From assembly GCF_013087525.1 (NCBI RefSeq), contig NZ_JABFCS010000001.1, forward strand, positions 1,178,001 through 1,242,000: 64,000 bases of DNA, in the 5' to 3' direction. This stretch comes from Ramlibacter montanisoli. Its GTDB lineage: Bacteria > Pseudomonadota > Gammaproteobacteria > Burkholderiales > Burkholderiaceae_C. The notes under the pieces were generated by a model. The model searched no databases and was not told the origin of the DNA. It saw nothing but the letters and a program-made list of their open reading frames with translations. The position numbers and the translations under genes were made by a program. The stretch's first letter is position 1, and each line of letters begins with the position of its first letter. Positions 9,372-20,084 of this stretch are shown here, piece after piece.

Positions 9372-10730
9372 TTATCCCTCAGGTGGCTTCGCCGCCGCCG
9401 CGAGCCATTCCAGCACGCCCTGCGCGGCGGCGCGGCCGGTCGCCATGCAGGCGGTCAGCAGGTAGCCGCCGGTGGGCGCTTCCCAGTCCAGCATCTCGCC
9501 GGCGCAGAAGACGCCGGGCAGGGCGCGCAGCATGCCGCGCGCGTCCAGGGCCTCGAAGCGCACCCCGCCGGCGGTGCTGATCGCCTCGTCGATGGGACGA
9601 GGGCGCAGCAGCGTGATCGGCAGGGCCTTCAAGGCACGGGCCAGCTCCGCCGGGTCGGCCAGCTTCGCGGGGGTCAGCATCTCGTGCAGCAGCGCCATCT
9701 TGACGCCCTGGATGCCCAGGCGGCTCTTCAGATGGGTGGACAGGCTGCGCGGGCCGCGGGGCCGGCGCGTTTCCTCCAGCACCTGCGCGGCGTCGTGCTG
9801 TGGCAGCAGGTCGACCAGGAGGGTGGCTCCGCCGCTGGCCGTGATCTCGTCGCGCAGCATGGCGCTCAAGGCGTAGACGAGGCTGCCCTCGACGCCGGTG
9901 TCGGTGATCACGAACTCGCCGCGCTGCCACCCGTAGGCTGGGGTGACGCCAGGAACCCCAGCGATGCGCGACGCGCTGGGGTTCGCTTCGCTCACCGCCA
10001 GCCTACCGGGGGCCACGGCTGCGGCGACTGTCTTCAGCGGCTGGCCTGCGAAGCGCTCGCGCAGGTAATCGCTCCAGCCGGCTCGACCCGGCGCGGTCGG
10101 GGCCACGTCGAAGCCGCAGTTGGAAGGCTGCAGCGGCGCGACTTCCACGCCGCGCTCCTGCAGCCAGGGCAGCCAGGCGCCGTCGGAGCCCAGGCGCGAC
10201 CAGCTCGCGCCGCCCAGGGCCAGCAGGGTGGCGTCGGCATGGTGCGTGACCTCGCCGCCCGGCGTGACGAAACGCAGCGCGCCATCCTCCGTCCAGCCGG
10301 TCCAGCGATGCCGCGGATGCACCCGCACCCCGGCGGCGCGCAGCCGGTGCAGCCAGGCGCGCAGCAGCGGCGCCGCCTTCATGTCGGTGGGGAAGACGCG
10401 GCCGGAGGTGCCGACGAAGGTTGCGATGCCCAGGCCGGCGGCCCAGGCGCGCACCGCCTCGCCATCGAAGGCGCTGACCGCGTCGTGCAGTGCGCTCTCG
10501 CGCTCCCCATAGCGCGTGAGCAGCTTGGCCGTGGGTTCCGAATGCGTGAGGTTCAGGCCGCCGCGGCCGGCCAGCAGGAACTTGCGTCCCACCGTGGCCA
10601 TGGCGTCGAACAGGTCGACCTGCGCGCCGCCCGCGGCCAGCACTTCGGCGGCCATCAGGCCGGCCGGTCCGCCGCCGATCACGGCGACGCGGCCGGCCGC
10701 CGCCGCGTCCTTAGCGGACGACGGTGGCAA
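9372..10730 (-). CDS. TIGR03862-type flavoprotein (HI0933/YhiN-like) with an in-frame repeat insertion
   Basis: A 452-residue BaiN/HI0933-like flavoprotein: FAD site VIGGGPAGLMAAEVL near the N-terminus, GGRKFLL-like segment (TVGRKFLLAGRGGLNL) and a C-terminal FCAGEMLDWEAPTGGYLL signature typical of TIGR03862. The exact reaction is unknown; related BaiN proteins reduce C=C bonds. The start is probably a TTG overlapping the tyrB stop by 20 bases; a GTG 16 codons in is the alternative. The middle of the protein (about residues 242-266) is encoded by a 74-base palindromic repeat that keeps the frame open, separating RFAGQPLKTVAA from QRGEFVITDTG, which are normally close together. Confidence 0.82.
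   Translation of the reverse strand: MPPSSAKDAAAAGRVAVIGGGPAGLMAAEVLAAGGAQVDLFDAMATVGRKFLLAGRGGLNLTHSEPTAKLLTRYGERESALHDAVSAFDGEAVRAWAAGLGIATFVGTSGRVFPTDMKAAPLLRAWLHRLRAAGVRVHPRHRWTGWTEDGALRFVTPGGEVTHHADATLLALGGASWSRLGSDGAWLPWLQERGVEVAPLQPSNCGFDVAPTAPGRAGWSDYLRERFAGQPLKTVAAAVAPGRLAVSEANPSASRIAGVPGVTPAYGWQRGEFVITDTGVEGSLVYALSAMLRDEITASGGATLLVDLLPQHDAAQVLEETRRPRGPRSLSTHLKSRLGIQGVKMALLHEMLTPAKLADPAELARALKALPITLLRPRPIDEAISTAGGVRFEALDARGMLRALPGVFCAGEMLDWEAPTGGYLLTACMATGRAAAQGVLEWLAAAAKPPEG
9933..10006. repeat. Paired inverted REP-like units inside a coding sequence
   Basis: A 74-base element bounded by GTAGGCTGG and CCAGCCTAC. Inside are the arms AACCCCAGCG and CGCTGGGGTT around ATGCGCGA. It reads as two hairpin units (GCTGGGGT...ACCCCAGC type) in inverted orientation. 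Related half-units lie at 20085-20120 and 20147-20195. It is translated in frame within the TIGR03862-type flavoprotein gene. Confidence 0.8.
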
Positions 10731-11910
10731 TGGACTCGGCGACGTAGTCGATGTTCTTGCTGTTCAAGGCGGCCACGCAGATGCGGCCGCTCTCGATGCC
10801 GTACACGCCGAACTCGTTGCGCAGGCGGACCATCTGCTCCTTGGTCAGGCCCGAGTAGCTGAACATGCCGACCTGCTGCGTGATGAAGCCGAAGTCGCGC
10901 TGCACGCCTTTTTCCTTGAGCTTGCCCACCAGCGCGCCGCGCATTTCCTTGATGCGCACGCGCATCGCGGCCAGTTCCTTTTCCCACAGCGCGCGCAGTT
11001 CCGGCGTGTTGAGGATGGTGGCCGCCACCTGGCCGCCGTGCGTGGGCGGGTTGCTGTAGTTGGTGCGGATGACGATCTTCAGCTGCGACAGCACGCGCGT
11101 GGCCTCGTCCTTGTTCTGGCACAGCACGGACAGGGCGCCGACGCGCTCGCCGTACAGGCTCAGGCTCTTGGAGAAGGAGGTGGACACCAGGAAGTCCTCG
11201 CCGGAGGCGAGGAACTTGGCGACCGCGATGCCGTCCTCGGCGATGCCCTGGCCAAAGCCCTGGTAGGCCATGTCGAGGAAGGCCACCAGCTTGCGCGCCT
11301 TGACCGCCGCGACCACCTGGTCCCACTGGGCGGCCGTGAGGTCGTAGCCGGTCGGGTTGTGGCAGCAGGCATGCAGCACGACGATGGTGCCGGCGGGCGC
11401 GGTGTTCAGCGCCGTCAGCATGCCGTCCATGTCGATGCCGCGCTTGTCGGCGTCGTAGTAAGGGTAGTTCTCGACCGTGAAGCCCGCGTCGCGGAAGATG
11501 CCGCGGTGGTTTTCCCAGCTCGGGTCGCTGATCAGCACCTTGGCGGTGGGGTTCAGCTTCTTCAGGAAGTCGGCGCCGATCTTCAGGCCGCCGGTGCCGC
11601 CCAGGGCCTGCACGGTGGCGACGCGGCCGCTCTTGACGGCTTCCGAATCGGCCCCAAATACCAGGGCCTTGATCGCGGCGTCATAGGCCGCGATGCCATC
11701 GATCGGCAGGTAGCCGCGGGCCGCGTGGGCGGCCATCATCTTTTCCTCGGCCTTCTGCACGCACTCCAGCAGCGGCAGCTTGCCGTTGTCGTCGTAATAC
11801 ACCCCCACGCCGAGGTTCACCTTTTTCGGGTTCGGATCGGCAACGAACTGCTCGGTCAGCCCGAGGATCGGGTCGCGGGGCGCCATTTCGACGGCGTTGA
11901 AGAGAGACAT
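10711..11910 (-). CDS. tyrB: Aromatic/aspartate aminotransferase (class I)
   Basis: PLP-dependent aminotransferase of the AspC/TyrB type, 399 residues, complete. It contains the [10 protein letters not shown] segment, the PLP lysine motif [14 protein letters not shown] and the C-terminal Arg region ([11 protein letters not shown]). It would transaminate aspartate or aromatic amino acids with 2-oxoglutarate; sequence alone does not separate these. ATG with upstream AAGGAA. It is divergent from uvrB with 92 bases between, an arrangement common in Burkholderiales. Its 3' end overlaps the start of the flavoprotein gene. Confidence 0.9.
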   Translation of the reverse strand: MSLFNAVEMAPRDPILGLTEQFVADPNPKKVNLGVGVYYDDNGKLPLLECVQKAEEKMMAAHAARGYLPIDGIAAYDAAIKALVFGADSEAVKSGRVATVQALGGTGGLKIGADFLKKLNPTAKVLISDPSWENHRGIFRDAGFTVENYPYYDADKRGIDMDGMLTALNTAPAGTIVVLHACCHNPTGYDLTAAQWDQVVAAVKARKLVAFLDMAYQGFGQGIAEDGIAVAKFLASGEDFLVSTSFSKSLSLYGERVGALSVLCQNKDEATRVLSQLKIVIRTNYSNPPTHGGQVAATILNTPELRALWEKELAAMRVRIKEMRGALVGKLKEKGVQRDFGFITQQVGMFSYSGLTKEQMVRLRNEFGVYGIESGRICVAALNSKNIDYVAESIATVVR

Positions 11911-12002
11911 GGGGTTCCTTGGATGCGGTGGCACGAACGCCCGGCCTGTTGTACGCTGGCCGGCTGCCCGCAATTTTAATGGGTCGACCAGATACACACC
12001 GA

Positions 12003-14112
12003 ATGAGCGCAATACCCGAGGCAACGCAGGCCCAGCAGGACGAGAAAAAGGGCCAGTTCATCAGCTTCCCCGGCTCCCCGTTCGAGCTCTTCATGCCCTA
12101 TCCGCCGGCCGGCGACCAGCCGCAGGCGATCGAGAAGCTGGTGGAAGGCGTCAACGACGGCGAGGTGTTCCAGACCCTGCTGGGCGTGACCGGCTCCGGC
12201 AAGACCTTCACCATGGCCAACGTGATCGCCCGCCTGGGCCGGCCGGCGATCGTGTTCGCGCCCAACAAGACCCTGGCCGCGCAGCTCTATAGCGAATTCC
12301 GCGAGTTCTTCCCGAAGAACGCCGTGGAGTACTTCGTGAGCTACTACGACTACTACCAGCCGGAAGCCTACGTCCCCCAGCGCGACCTGTTCATCGAGAA
12401 GGACAGCTCGATCAACGAGCACATCGAGCAGATGCGGCTGTCGGCCACCAAGAGCGTGCTGGAGCGGCGCGACACGGTGATCGTGGCGACGGTGTCGGCG
12501 ATCCGGCATCGGCGCCCCCGAGGACTACACGCAGATGCGCTTCATCGTGCGGGTGGGCGACAAGATCGGCCAGCGCGACGTGATCGGCCAGCTCATTCGC
12601 ATGCAGTACAACCGCAACGAGCAGGACTTCTCGCGCGGGACCTTCCGCGTGCGCGGCGACACCATCGACATCTTCCCGGCGGAACACTCGGAGCTGGCGA
12701 TCCGCATCGAGCTGTTCGACGACGAGATCGAGACGCTGCAGCTGTTCGACCCGCTGACCGGCCGCATCCGCCAGAAGGTTCCGCGCTTTACGGTCTATCC
12801 CTCCAGCCACTACGTGACGCCGCGCGAGAAGGTCGTGTCGGCCGTGGAGTCGATCAAGCTGGAGCTGAGGGACCGGCTGGACCACTTCGTCAAGCAGGGC
12901 AAGCTGGTCGAGGCGCAGCGCCTGGAGCAGCGCACCCGCTTCGACCTGGAGATGCTGTCCGAGCTGGGGCACTGCAAGGGCATCGAGAACTACACGCGCC
13001 ACCTTTCGGGCGCGCCGCCCGGGGCGCCGCCGTCCACGCTGACGGACTACCTGCCCAAGGACTCGCTGATGTTCCTGGACGAGAGCCACCAGATGATCGG
13101 CCAGCTCAATGGCATGTACGCCGGCGACCGCGCCCGCAAGGAAACGCTGGTGGAGTACGGCTTCCGCCTGCCTTCGGCCATGGACAACCGGCCGCTGAAG
13201 TTCGAGGAGTTCGAGACGCGCATGCGGCAGGTGATCTTCGTGTCGGCCACCCCCGCCGACTACGAGAAGACCCATGCCGGCCAGGTGGTGGAGCAACTGG
13301 TGCGCCCCACCGGCCTGATCGACCCGGTGGTGGAAGTGCGTCCCGCCACCCACCAGGTGGACGACGTGCTGCAGGAGATCCGCCTGCGGGTGGAGAAGAA
13401 CGAGCGCGTGCTGATCACCACGCTGACCAAGCGGATGGCGGAGCAGCTCACCGACTACCTCAGCGACAACGGCGTGAAGGTGCGCTACCTGCACAGCGAC
13501 GTGGACACCGTGGAGCGGGTGGAGATCCTGCGCGACCTGCGGCTGGGCCAGTTCGACGTGCTGGTGGGCATCAACCTGCTGCGCGAAGGCCTGGACATCC
13601 CGGAGGTGTCGCTGGTGGCCATCCTGGACGCGGACAAGGAAGGCTTCCTGCGCGCCGAGCGCTCGCTGATCCAGACCATCGGCCGGGCCGCGCGCAACCT
13701 GAACGGCCGCGCGATCCTGTACGCGGACCGGATGACCGACTCGATGAAGAAGGCCATCGACGAAACCGAGCGGCGGCGCGAGAAGCAGGTCGCACACAAC
13801 CTGGCGCACGGCATCACGCCGCGCAGCATCCAGAAGCAGGTGCGCGACCTGATCGACGGCGTCTACAGCGAGAAGGCGAGCAAGGAGCAGGAGAAGCAGG
13901 AACTGCAGCGCGCGATGGTGGAGGACATGTCCGAGAAGGACATCTCCAAGCGCATCAAGCAGCTGGAAAAGCAGATGCTGGAGCACGCCCGCAACCTGGA
14001 GTTCGAGAAGGCCGCCCGCGTGCGCGACCAGCTCGCGCTGCTCAAGGAACAGGCCTTCGGCGCCGTCGTGCACGACAACGTGGTGCCCATCGACACGGCC
14101 AAGAAGAAATGA
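12003..14112 (+). CDS. uvrB: Excinuclease ABC subunit B, frameshifted
   Basis: DNA-damage recognition helicase subunit of nucleotide excision repair. Landmarks in order: Walker [14 protein letters not shown], the [15 protein letters not shown] beta-hairpin region, [26 protein letters not shown] (motif V), QTIGRAARN (motif VI) and a C-terminal UVR motif ([15 protein letters not shown]). The frame changes after base 12503, where TVSAI should continue YGIGAPEDY: two bases (TA in ATCTACGGC) are missing. With them restored the protein has 703 residues, normal for UvrB. The stop overlaps the phosphatase start (ATGA). The two-base loss is probably a sequencing error. Confidence 0.92.
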
Positions 14113-14591
14113 GGAAGTACGCCGTCCTGATGGTCTGCATGGGCAACATCTGCCGCAGCCCCACGGCGGAGGGCGTCTTTCGCCACCTCGTGCAGCGCGA
14201 GGGGCTGGCGGACCGCATCCACATCGACTCCGCCGGCACCCACGACTACCACGTGGGCTCCCCGCCGGACGAGCGCAGCAGCCACCATGCCTCCCGGCGC
14301 GGCTACGACCTGTCGGCGCTGCGGGCGCGCCAGGTGAAACCCTCGGACTTCGAGCGATTCGACCTGATCCTTGCGATGGATCACGAGAACCTGGCCTTGC
14401 TGGAGGAAGACTGTCCGCCGCAGCACCGTCCCAAGCTCAGGCGCCTGATGGAGTTCGCGCCGGCCGGTCTCGGCGAGGTGGTCGCGGATCCCTACTACGG
14501 CGGCACCAAGGGCTTCGAGACCGTCCTGGACCACGTGGAGGCCGCCTGCGAGGGACTGCTGCGGCACGTGAGGGCGGAGCTGGCCGGCTGA
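14109..14591 (+). CDS. Low-molecular-weight protein-tyrosine phosphatase
   Basis: A 160-residue cytoplasmic phosphatase. The catalytic P-loop CMGNICRS (C-x5-R, Cys10 and Arg16) is at the N-terminus and the general-acid Asp lies in the C-terminal DPYYGG motif (the DPY of the family). It could act on tyrosine phosphate, or on arginine phosphate as some relatives do. It overlaps the uvrB stop by 4 bases, so it is translated with uvrB. The isc promoter region follows. Confidence 0.9.
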   Translation: MRKYAVLMVCMGNICRSPTAEGVFRHLVQREGLADRIHIDSAGTHDYHVGSPPDERSSHHASRRGYDLSALRARQVKPSDFERFDLILAMDHENLALLEEDCPPQHRPKLRRLMEFAPAGLGEVVADPYYGGTKGFETVLDHVEAACEGLLRHVRAELAG

Positions 14592-14649
14592 CGGGCTTGC
14601 TGCACTGCAGAAAGACCTGAGTACCCGAGCTGGGTGACGGGGCTTCTGG

Positions 14650-14676
14650 TATACTTGACGGAAACAGTCAGGAAAC
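14650..14676 (+). promoter_or_regulatory. Probable IscR-binding site and promoter of the isc operon
   Basis: ATACTTGAC-N6-AGTCAGGAAA resembles the type 1 IscR site of enterobacteria (ATA..TTGACT..A.CAGTCAGG.A). A TATACT hexamer overlaps its left end and could be the -10 element. The site lies 139 bases upstream of iscR, the only long untranslated leader of the operon, which fits autorepression by the 2Fe-2S form of IscR. Resemblance only; no binding data. Confidence 0.6.
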
Positions 14677-14813
14677 CCAAGAGAGAGTCAACGGAGCCGG
14701 GCGTCGTGCCCGGCCAGAGGGCCGGCCCCAAGCCGGAGCATGGGTGGAGACGGCCTGGCGTGGCGGGTGCCGCGCGAGGTAAAGGCAAGCAAGCCAGCAA
14801 CAAGGAGCTAGCG

Positions 14814-15350
14814 ATGCGTCTCACGACCAAAGGCCGCTTTGCGGTCACCGCGATGATCGACCTGGCACTGCGCCAGAACAATGGTCCCGTCACCCTGGCG
14901 GCGATCAGCCAGCGCCAGCAGATCTCGCTGTCCTACCTGGAGCAGCTGTTCGGCAAGCTGCGCCGGCACGAACTCGTGGAATCCACCCGGGGCCCGGGCG
15001 GCGGCTACACGCTCGGCCGCAAGGCGACCGAGATCACCGTGGCCGACATCATCGTGTCGGTGGACGAGCCGATCGACGCCACCCAGTGCGCCGGCAAGGA
15101 AAACTGCCAGGGCGACGGCGGCCGCTGCATGACGCACGAGCTGTGGTCCGCGCTCAACCAGCGCATGGTGGAGTTCCTGGATTCCGTCACGCTGCAGAAG
15201 CTGGTGGACGACCAGCTGGCCAAGGGCATGCAGATCGAGGACAAGCCGGCGCCCAAGCGCGCGATCTCCAGCCAGCCGGTGGTCAAGCCCATCCGCGTCA
15301 ACGCGCCGAACTCGGTGTTCGCGCTCGGCAATTCCCTGGTCAAGCAATAA
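14814..15350 (+). CDS. iscR: Fe-S cluster-sensing Rrf2-family regulator
   Basis: Represses the isc operon when it carries a 2Fe-2S cluster. Winged helix at the N-terminus ([41 protein letters not shown]). The ligand loop has Cys92, Cys98 and Cys105 with His108 (CAGKENC...GGRCMTH); the second gap is one residue longer than in E. coli IscR (92/98/104, His107). The start has the RBS AAGGAG. At 178 residues it is longer than E. coli IscR (162) because of a C-terminal tail. First gene of the isc operon. Confidence 0.95.
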   Translation: MRLTTKGRFAVTAMIDLALRQNNGPVTLAAISQRQQISLSYLEQLFGKLRRHELVESTRGPGGGYTLGRKATEITVADIIVSVDEPIDATQCAGKENCQGDGGRCMTHELWSALNQRMVEFLDSVTLQKLVDDQLAKGMQIEDKPAPKRAISSQPVVKPIRVNAPNSVFALGNSLVKQ

Positions 15351-15375
15351 GAACGAATCCGACGGTGTGACAACG

Positions 15376-16594
15376 ATGGACATGACGCCCCACTTCCCGA
15401 TCTACATGGACTACGGCGCCACCACGCCGGTCGACCCGCGCGTGGTCGACGCCATGATCCCCTGGTTGCGCGAGCACTTCGGCAACCCGGCTTCCCGCAG
15501 CCATGCCTGGGGCTGGGAGGCGGAGGAAGCGGTCGAGAAGGCGCGCCAGCAGGTCGCCGACCTGATCGGTGCCGATCCGCGCGAGATCGTCTGGACTTCG
15601 GGAGCGACGGAATCGAACAACCTCGCCATCAAGGGCGCGGCGCACTTCTACCAGTCCAAGGGCAAGCACCTGATCACGGTGAAGACCGAGCACAAGGCCG
15701 TGCTCGACACCATGCGGGAGCTGGAGCGCCAGGGCTTCGAGGTGACTTACCTCGACGTGCAGGAAGACGGCATGCTGGACCTGGACAAGTTCAAGGCGGC
15801 GATCCGCCCGGACACCATCCTGGCCTCGGTCATGTTCGTGAACAACGAGATCGGCGTGGTGCAGGACATCCCGACGCTGGGCGCCATCTGCCGCGAGAAG
15901 GGCGTGCTGTTCCACGTGGACGCGGCGCAGGCCACCGGCAAGGTCGAGATCGACCTGAAGAAGCTGCCCGTGGACCTGATGAGCCTGGCCTCGCACAAGA
16001 CCCGGCCCCAAGGGCATCGGTGCCCTGTACGTTCGCCGCAAGCCGCGCGTGCGCCTGGAAGCGCAGATGCACGGCGGCGGCCACGAGCGCGGCATGCGCT
16101 CGGGCACGCTGCCCACGCACCAGATCGTGGGCATGGGCGAGGCCTTCCGCCTCGCCAGGGAAGAGATGCAGAAGGACGTGGCGCACGCGCGCAAGCTGCA
16201 GCAGCGCCTGCTGGACGGACTGAAGGACATCGAGCAGGTGTTCATCAACGGGAACACGGAGCACCGCGTTCCGCACAACCTCAACATGAGCTTCAACTTC
16301 GTCGAGGGCGAGTCGCTGATCATGGGCATCAAGGGCCTGGCGGTGTCTTCGGGCTCGGCCTGCACCTCCGCTTCGCTGGAACCCAGCTACGTGCTGCGCG
16401 CCCTGGGCCGCAGCGACGAGCTGGCGCACAGCAGCCTGCGCATGACCATCGGCCGCTTCACGACCGAAGAGGAAATCGATTACGCCGTGACGACGATCCG
16501 CGAGAACGTCACCAAGCTGCGGGAGCTGAGCCCCTTGTGGGAGATGTACCAGGACGGCATCGACATCAGCACCATCCAGTGGACGGCCCACTAA
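15376..16594 (+). CDS. iscS: Cysteine desulfurase, frameshifted
   Basis: PLP enzyme that supplies sulfur for Fe-S assembly. Motifs include [13 protein letters not shown], the PLP lysine in SLASHKT, and the active-site loop [17 protein letters not shown] with the catalytic Cys. The frame breaks after base 16002: SHKT should run on as YGPKGIGAL, and two bases (TA of ACCTACGGC) are missing, the same context as in uvrB. Restored length is 406 residues, matching IscS. The start is uncertain by a few codons: GTG at 15367 and ATG at 15382 are alternatives to the ATG used here. Confidence 0.92.
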
Positions 16595-16619
16595 GAAACA
16601 CGGAATCAGGAGTACCAAC

Positions 16620-17004
16620 ATGGCTTATTCCCAGAAAGTCGTCGAGCATTACGAGAACCCGCGCAACGTCGGCTCCTTCGAAAAAGGTGACGAGAGCGTG
16701 GGCACCGGCATGGTGGGCGCGCCGGCCTGCGGCGACGTGATGCTTGCAGATCAAGGTGAACCCGCAGACGGGCGTGATCGAGGACGCGCGCTTCAAGACC
16801 TACGGCTGCGGCTCCGCCATCGCCTCCAGCTCGCTCGTGACCGAGTGGGTCAAGGGCAAGACGCTGGACCAGGCAGCTTCGATCAAGAACGCGCAGATCG
16901 CCGAGGAACTGGCGCTGCCGCCGGTGAAGATCCACTGCTCCATCCTCGCCGAGGACGCCATCAAGGCGGCCGTCGAGGACTACAAGAAGAAACACGCGAA
17001 CTGA
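16620..17004 (+). CDS. iscU: Fe-S cluster scaffold protein, frameshifted
   Basis: Scaffold on which IscS builds 2Fe-2S clusters, handed on by HscA/HscB. The three ligand cysteines are present: [20 protein letters not shown] and [12 protein letters not shown]; so is the LPPVK motif recognised by HscA. The frame breaks near base 16743, where GDVM should continue with a residue and LQIKVNP; two bases are missing in front of TTGCAG. Restored length is 128 residues, exactly typical. It lies 25 bases after iscS. Confidence 0.92.
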
Positions 17005-17009
17005 AGGCG

Positions 17010-17333
17010 ATGGCAGTGTCCCTGACCCAAGCCGCGGCGCGGCACGTGACACGCTACCTTGCCAAACGGGGCAAGGGCGTGGGCGTGCGCCTCGGCGTCA
17101 AGACCACCGGCTGTTCCGGCCTGGCCTACAAGCTGGAGTACGTGGACGAAGTGGCTCCCGAGGACGTGGTCTTCGAGAACCACGGCGTCAAGCTGCTGGT
17201 GGACCCCAAGAGCCTGGCCTACATCGACGGCACGGAACTCGATTTCGTGCGCGAGGGCCTGAACGAGGGCTTCCGCTTCAACAACCCCAACGAGCGGGAC
17301 CGCTGCGGCTGCGGAGAGAGTTTCCGCGTCTGA
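17010..17333 (+). CDS. iscA: A-type Fe-S carrier
   Basis: A 107-residue HesB/IscA-family protein that carries or delivers Fe-S clusters or iron. The three conserved cysteines are in TTGCSGLAY and the C-terminal DRCGCGESF. The ATG is 5 bases after the iscU stop. Complete and ordinary. Confidence 0.94.
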   Translation: MAVSLTQAAARHVTRYLAKRGKGVGVRLGVKTTGCSGLAYKLEYVDEVAPEDVVFENHGVKLLVDPKSLAYIDGTELDFVREGLNEGFRFNNPNERDRCGCGESFRV

Positions 17334-17335
17334 AG

Positions 17336-17854
17336 GTGAAGCTCCACTCCAGCGACTTCGAGCTGTTCGGCCTGCCGCAGCGCTTCGCCCAGGAGCGTTC
17401 GGCGATCGATTCACGCTGGAAGGACCTGCAGCGGGAAGCCCACCCCGACCGCTTCGCCGGCCAGGGCGCCAGCGCGCAGCGCGCGGCCCTGCAGTGGTCG
17501 GTGCGCATCAACGAAGCCTACCAGCGCCTGAAGGACCCGCTCAAGCGTGCCAGCTACCTGTGCGAGCGGCTGGGCGCCCCCATCGACGCCGAGAACAACA
17601 CCGCCATGCCGCCGGAGTTCCTGATGGAGCAGATGGAATGGCGGGAAGCGCTGGACGAGGCCTCCAGCGAGGAAGCGCTGCAGGAGCTGTCGGAGCGGGT
17701 GCTGCAGCGCCGGCGCGAGATGCTGGCCGACATCCAGCAGCTGCTGGACCTCGAAGGCGATGCGCCGGCGGCGGCTCAGCGCGTGAGAGCCCTCATGTTC
17801 ATCGAGCGCTTTGCCGGGGACGTGGAGTCCCGGCTCGCGCAACTGGGACAATAG
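17336..17854 (+). CDS. hscB: Fe-S assembly J-domain co-chaperone
   Basis: Co-chaperone (172 residues) that brings IscU to HscA and stimulates its ATPase. J domain at residues 1-75 with the HPD motif (EAHPDRF) and a C-terminal three-helix IscU-binding domain (about 90-170). GTG start 2 bases after the iscA stop. Confidence 0.92.
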   Translation: MKLHSSDFELFGLPQRFAQERSAIDSRWKDLQREAHPDRFAGQGASAQRAALQWSVRINEAYQRLKDPLKRASYLCERLGAPIDAENNTAMPPEFLMEQMEWREALDEASSEEALQELSERVLQRRREMLADIQQLLDLEGDAPAAAQRVRALMFIERFAGDVESRLAQLGQ

Positions 17855-17873
17855 CGGGCTCCCAAGAATTGCC

Positions 17874-19730
17874 ATGTCCCTGCTGCAGATCTCCGAACCG
17901 GGCGCCTCGCCCGACCCCCACCAGCGCCGCATCGCCGTCGGCATCGACCTGGGCACCACGCATTCGCTGGTGGCCTCGGTGCGCAACGGCGTGGCCGAAT
18001 GCCTGCCCGATGCGCAAGGGCGCGTGATCCTGCCTTCCGTCGTGCGTTACCTCGGTGACGGCCGCCGCCAGATCGGCTTCGACGCGCACGCCGCGCAGGC
18101 CGAGGACCCCGAGAACACCATCGCCTCGGCCAAGCGCTTCATGGGCCGCGGCCTGGCGGACATCGCCGGCCGCGAGAAACTGCCCTACCGCTTCGCCGAC
18201 CATCCCGGCATGGTCACGCTGCACACGCGCGAAGGCGAGAAGTCGCCGGTGGAAGTGAGCGCGGAGATCCTGGCCACGCTGCGCTACCGGGCCGAGGACA
18301 CTTTCAACGAAGACCTCTACGGCGCGGTGATCACCGTGCCCGCCTACTTCGACGAGGCCCAGCGCCAGGCGACCAAGGACGCCGCGCAGCTGGCCGGCCT
18401 GAACGTCTTGCGGCTGATCAACGAGCCGACGGCGGCGGCCATCGCCTACGGCCTGGACAACGCCAGCGAAGGCGTCTACGCGGTCTACGACCTGGGCGGC
18501 GGCACCTTCGACATCTCCATCCTGCGCCTGTCGCAGGGCGTGTTCGAGGTGGTGTCCACCGGCGGCGATTCCGCCCTGGGCGGCGACGACTATGACCGGG
18601 CGCTGGCCGACTGGCTGCTGCGGCAGGCGAAGGCTTCGCCGGAGACGGCCTCCGAGAAGGCCGCCATCAAGATGCTGGCGCGCCAGGTGAAGGAGCAGCT
18701 GTCCGAGCAGGACGCCGTGACGGCGACCGTCGCCGTGGGCGGCCGGCGCGTGGACGTGCGGGTCGCGCGCAAGGACTTCGAGCTGGAAACCGGCGACCTG
18801 ACCGCCCGCACCATGGGTGCGGTGCGCGCGCTGCGCGACGCCAAGCTCACCAAGGACGAAGTGCAGGGCGTGGTGCTGGTGGGCGGCTCCACCCGCATGC
18901 CGCAGGTGCGCCAGGCCGTGGCCGATTTCTTCGGCAAGCCGCCGCTGACCAATTTGAATCCCGACGAGGTGGTTGCCCTGGGCGCCGCCATCCAGGCCAA
19001 CCAGCTGGCCGGCAACAACCCGCAGGGCGAGCTGCTGCTGCTGGACGTGATCCCGCTGTCGCTGGGCATCGAGACCATGGGCGGGCTGGTGGAGCGCATC
19101 GTGCCGCGCAACGAGACCATCCCGACGGCCAAGGCGCAGGACTTCACCACCTTCAAGGACGGCCAGACCGCGATGGCGATCCACGTGGTGCAGGGCGAGC
19201 GCGACCTGGTCGCCGACTGCCGCAGCCTGGCGCGCTTCGAGCTGCGCGGCATCCCGCCGATGGCGGCCGGGGCCGCCCGCATCCGCGTCACCTTCACGGT
19301 GGACGCCGACGGCCTGCTGGACGTGTCGGCGCGCGAGCAGGGCAGCGGCGTCGAGGCGCACATCGTCGTCAAGCCCTCCTACGGCCTGTCCGACGAGCAG
19401 ATCGCCACCATGCTGCGCGAGAGCTTCACCACCGCCGAGGCCGACATGAAGGTGCGGGCGCTGACCGAAGCGCGGGTGGACGCCGAGCGCATGATCATCG
19501 CCACCGTGAGCGCGCTGGACGCCGACGGTGACCTGCTGTTGCCCGAGGAGCGCCGCGAGATCGAGGCGCTGATGGCCACGCTGCGCGAGACCGCGAAGAA
19601 CAGCGAAGACGCCGCCGTGGTCGAAGCCGCCGTGAAGGCGCTGGCCCAGGGCACGGAAGCCTTCGCGGCACAGCGGATGAACGAGGGCATCCGCAAGGCC
19701 CTTGCAGGCAAGAACCTCGAGGCGATCTAG
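17874..19730 (+). CDS. hscA: Fe-S assembly Hsp70 chaperone
   Basis: Specialised Hsp70 (618 residues) acting on IscU. Nucleotide-binding domain with [21 protein letters not shown] and [10 protein letters not shown]; substrate-binding domain from about residue 385 ([18 protein letters not shown]). The C-terminal DnaK-type lid is present but short. The ATG lies 19 bases after hscB. Complete. Confidence 0.94.
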   Translation: MSLLQISEPGASPDPHQRRIAVGIDLGTTHSLVASVRNGVAECLPDAQGRVILPSVVRYLGDGRRQIGFDAHAAQAEDPENTIASAKRFMGRGLADIAGREKLPYRFADHPGMVTLHTREGEKSPVEVSAEILATLRYRAEDTFNEDLYGAVITVPAYFDEAQRQATKDAAQLAGLNVLRLINEPTAAAIAYGLDNASEGVYAVYDLGGGTFDISILRLSQGVFEVVSTGGDSALGGDDYDRALADWLLRQAKASPETASEKAAIKMLARQVKEQLSEQDAVTATVAVGGRRVDVRVARKDFELETGDLTARTMGAVRALRDAKLTKDEVQGVVLVGGSTRMPQVRQAVADFFGKPPLTNLNPDEVVALGAAIQANQLAGNNPQGELLLLDVIPLSLGIETMGGLVERIVPRNETIPTAKAQDFTTFKDGQTAMAIHVVQGERDLVADCRSLARFELRGIPPMAAGAARIRVTFTVDADGLLDVSAREQGSGVEAHIVVKPSYGLSDEQIATMLRESFTTAEADMKVRALTEARVDAERMIIATVSALDADGDLLLPEERREIEALMATLRETAKNSEDAAVVEAAVKALAQGTEAFAAQRMNEGIRKALAGKNLEAI

Positions 19731-19738
19731 TCCCTACC

Positions 19739-20077
19739 ATGCCCACGATAAAGATCCTGCCCCATCCCGAATACTGCCCCGAGGGGGCCGAGGTGAAGGC
19801 GCCCGCGGGCACGTCCATCTGCGAGGCCCTGCTGGACAACGGCATCGAGATCGAGCACGCCTGCGACATGAGCTGCGCCTGCACGACCTGCCACTGCATC
19901 GTGCGCAAGGGCTTCCAGTCGCTCAACGAGATGGACGAGAACGAGGAAGACCTGCTGGACCGGGCCTGGGGCCTGGAGCCGAACTCGCGGCTGTCCTGCC
20001 AGGCGATCCTGGCGCAGGAAGACCTGGTGGTGGAGATCCCGAAGTATTCGATCAACCACGCCAAAGAGAAGCATTGA
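19739..20077 (+). CDS. fdx: ISC-type 2Fe-2S ferredoxin
   Basis: A 112-residue adrenodoxin-type ferredoxin that supplies electrons for cluster assembly. Ligands are in the loop HACDMSCACTTCHCIV plus a fourth Cys in LSCQAIL. Last gene of the isc operon; the hscA stop is 8 bases upstream. The gap beyond it to the convergent lyase gene is filled by palindromic repeat units. Confidence 0.95.
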   Translation: MPTIKILPHPEYCPEGAEVKAPAGTSICEALLDNGIEIEHACDMSCACTTCHCIVRKGFQSLNEMDENEEDLLDRAWGLEPNSRLSCQAILAQEDLVVEIPKYSINHAKEKH

Positions 20078-20084
20078 GGACGGA

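Noticed and set aside
12003..14112. uvrB, iscS and iscU as pseudogenes
   Set aside because: These are near-essential or strongly conserved genes, each with an isolated two-base loss and otherwise intact motifs; sequencing error is the simpler explanation.
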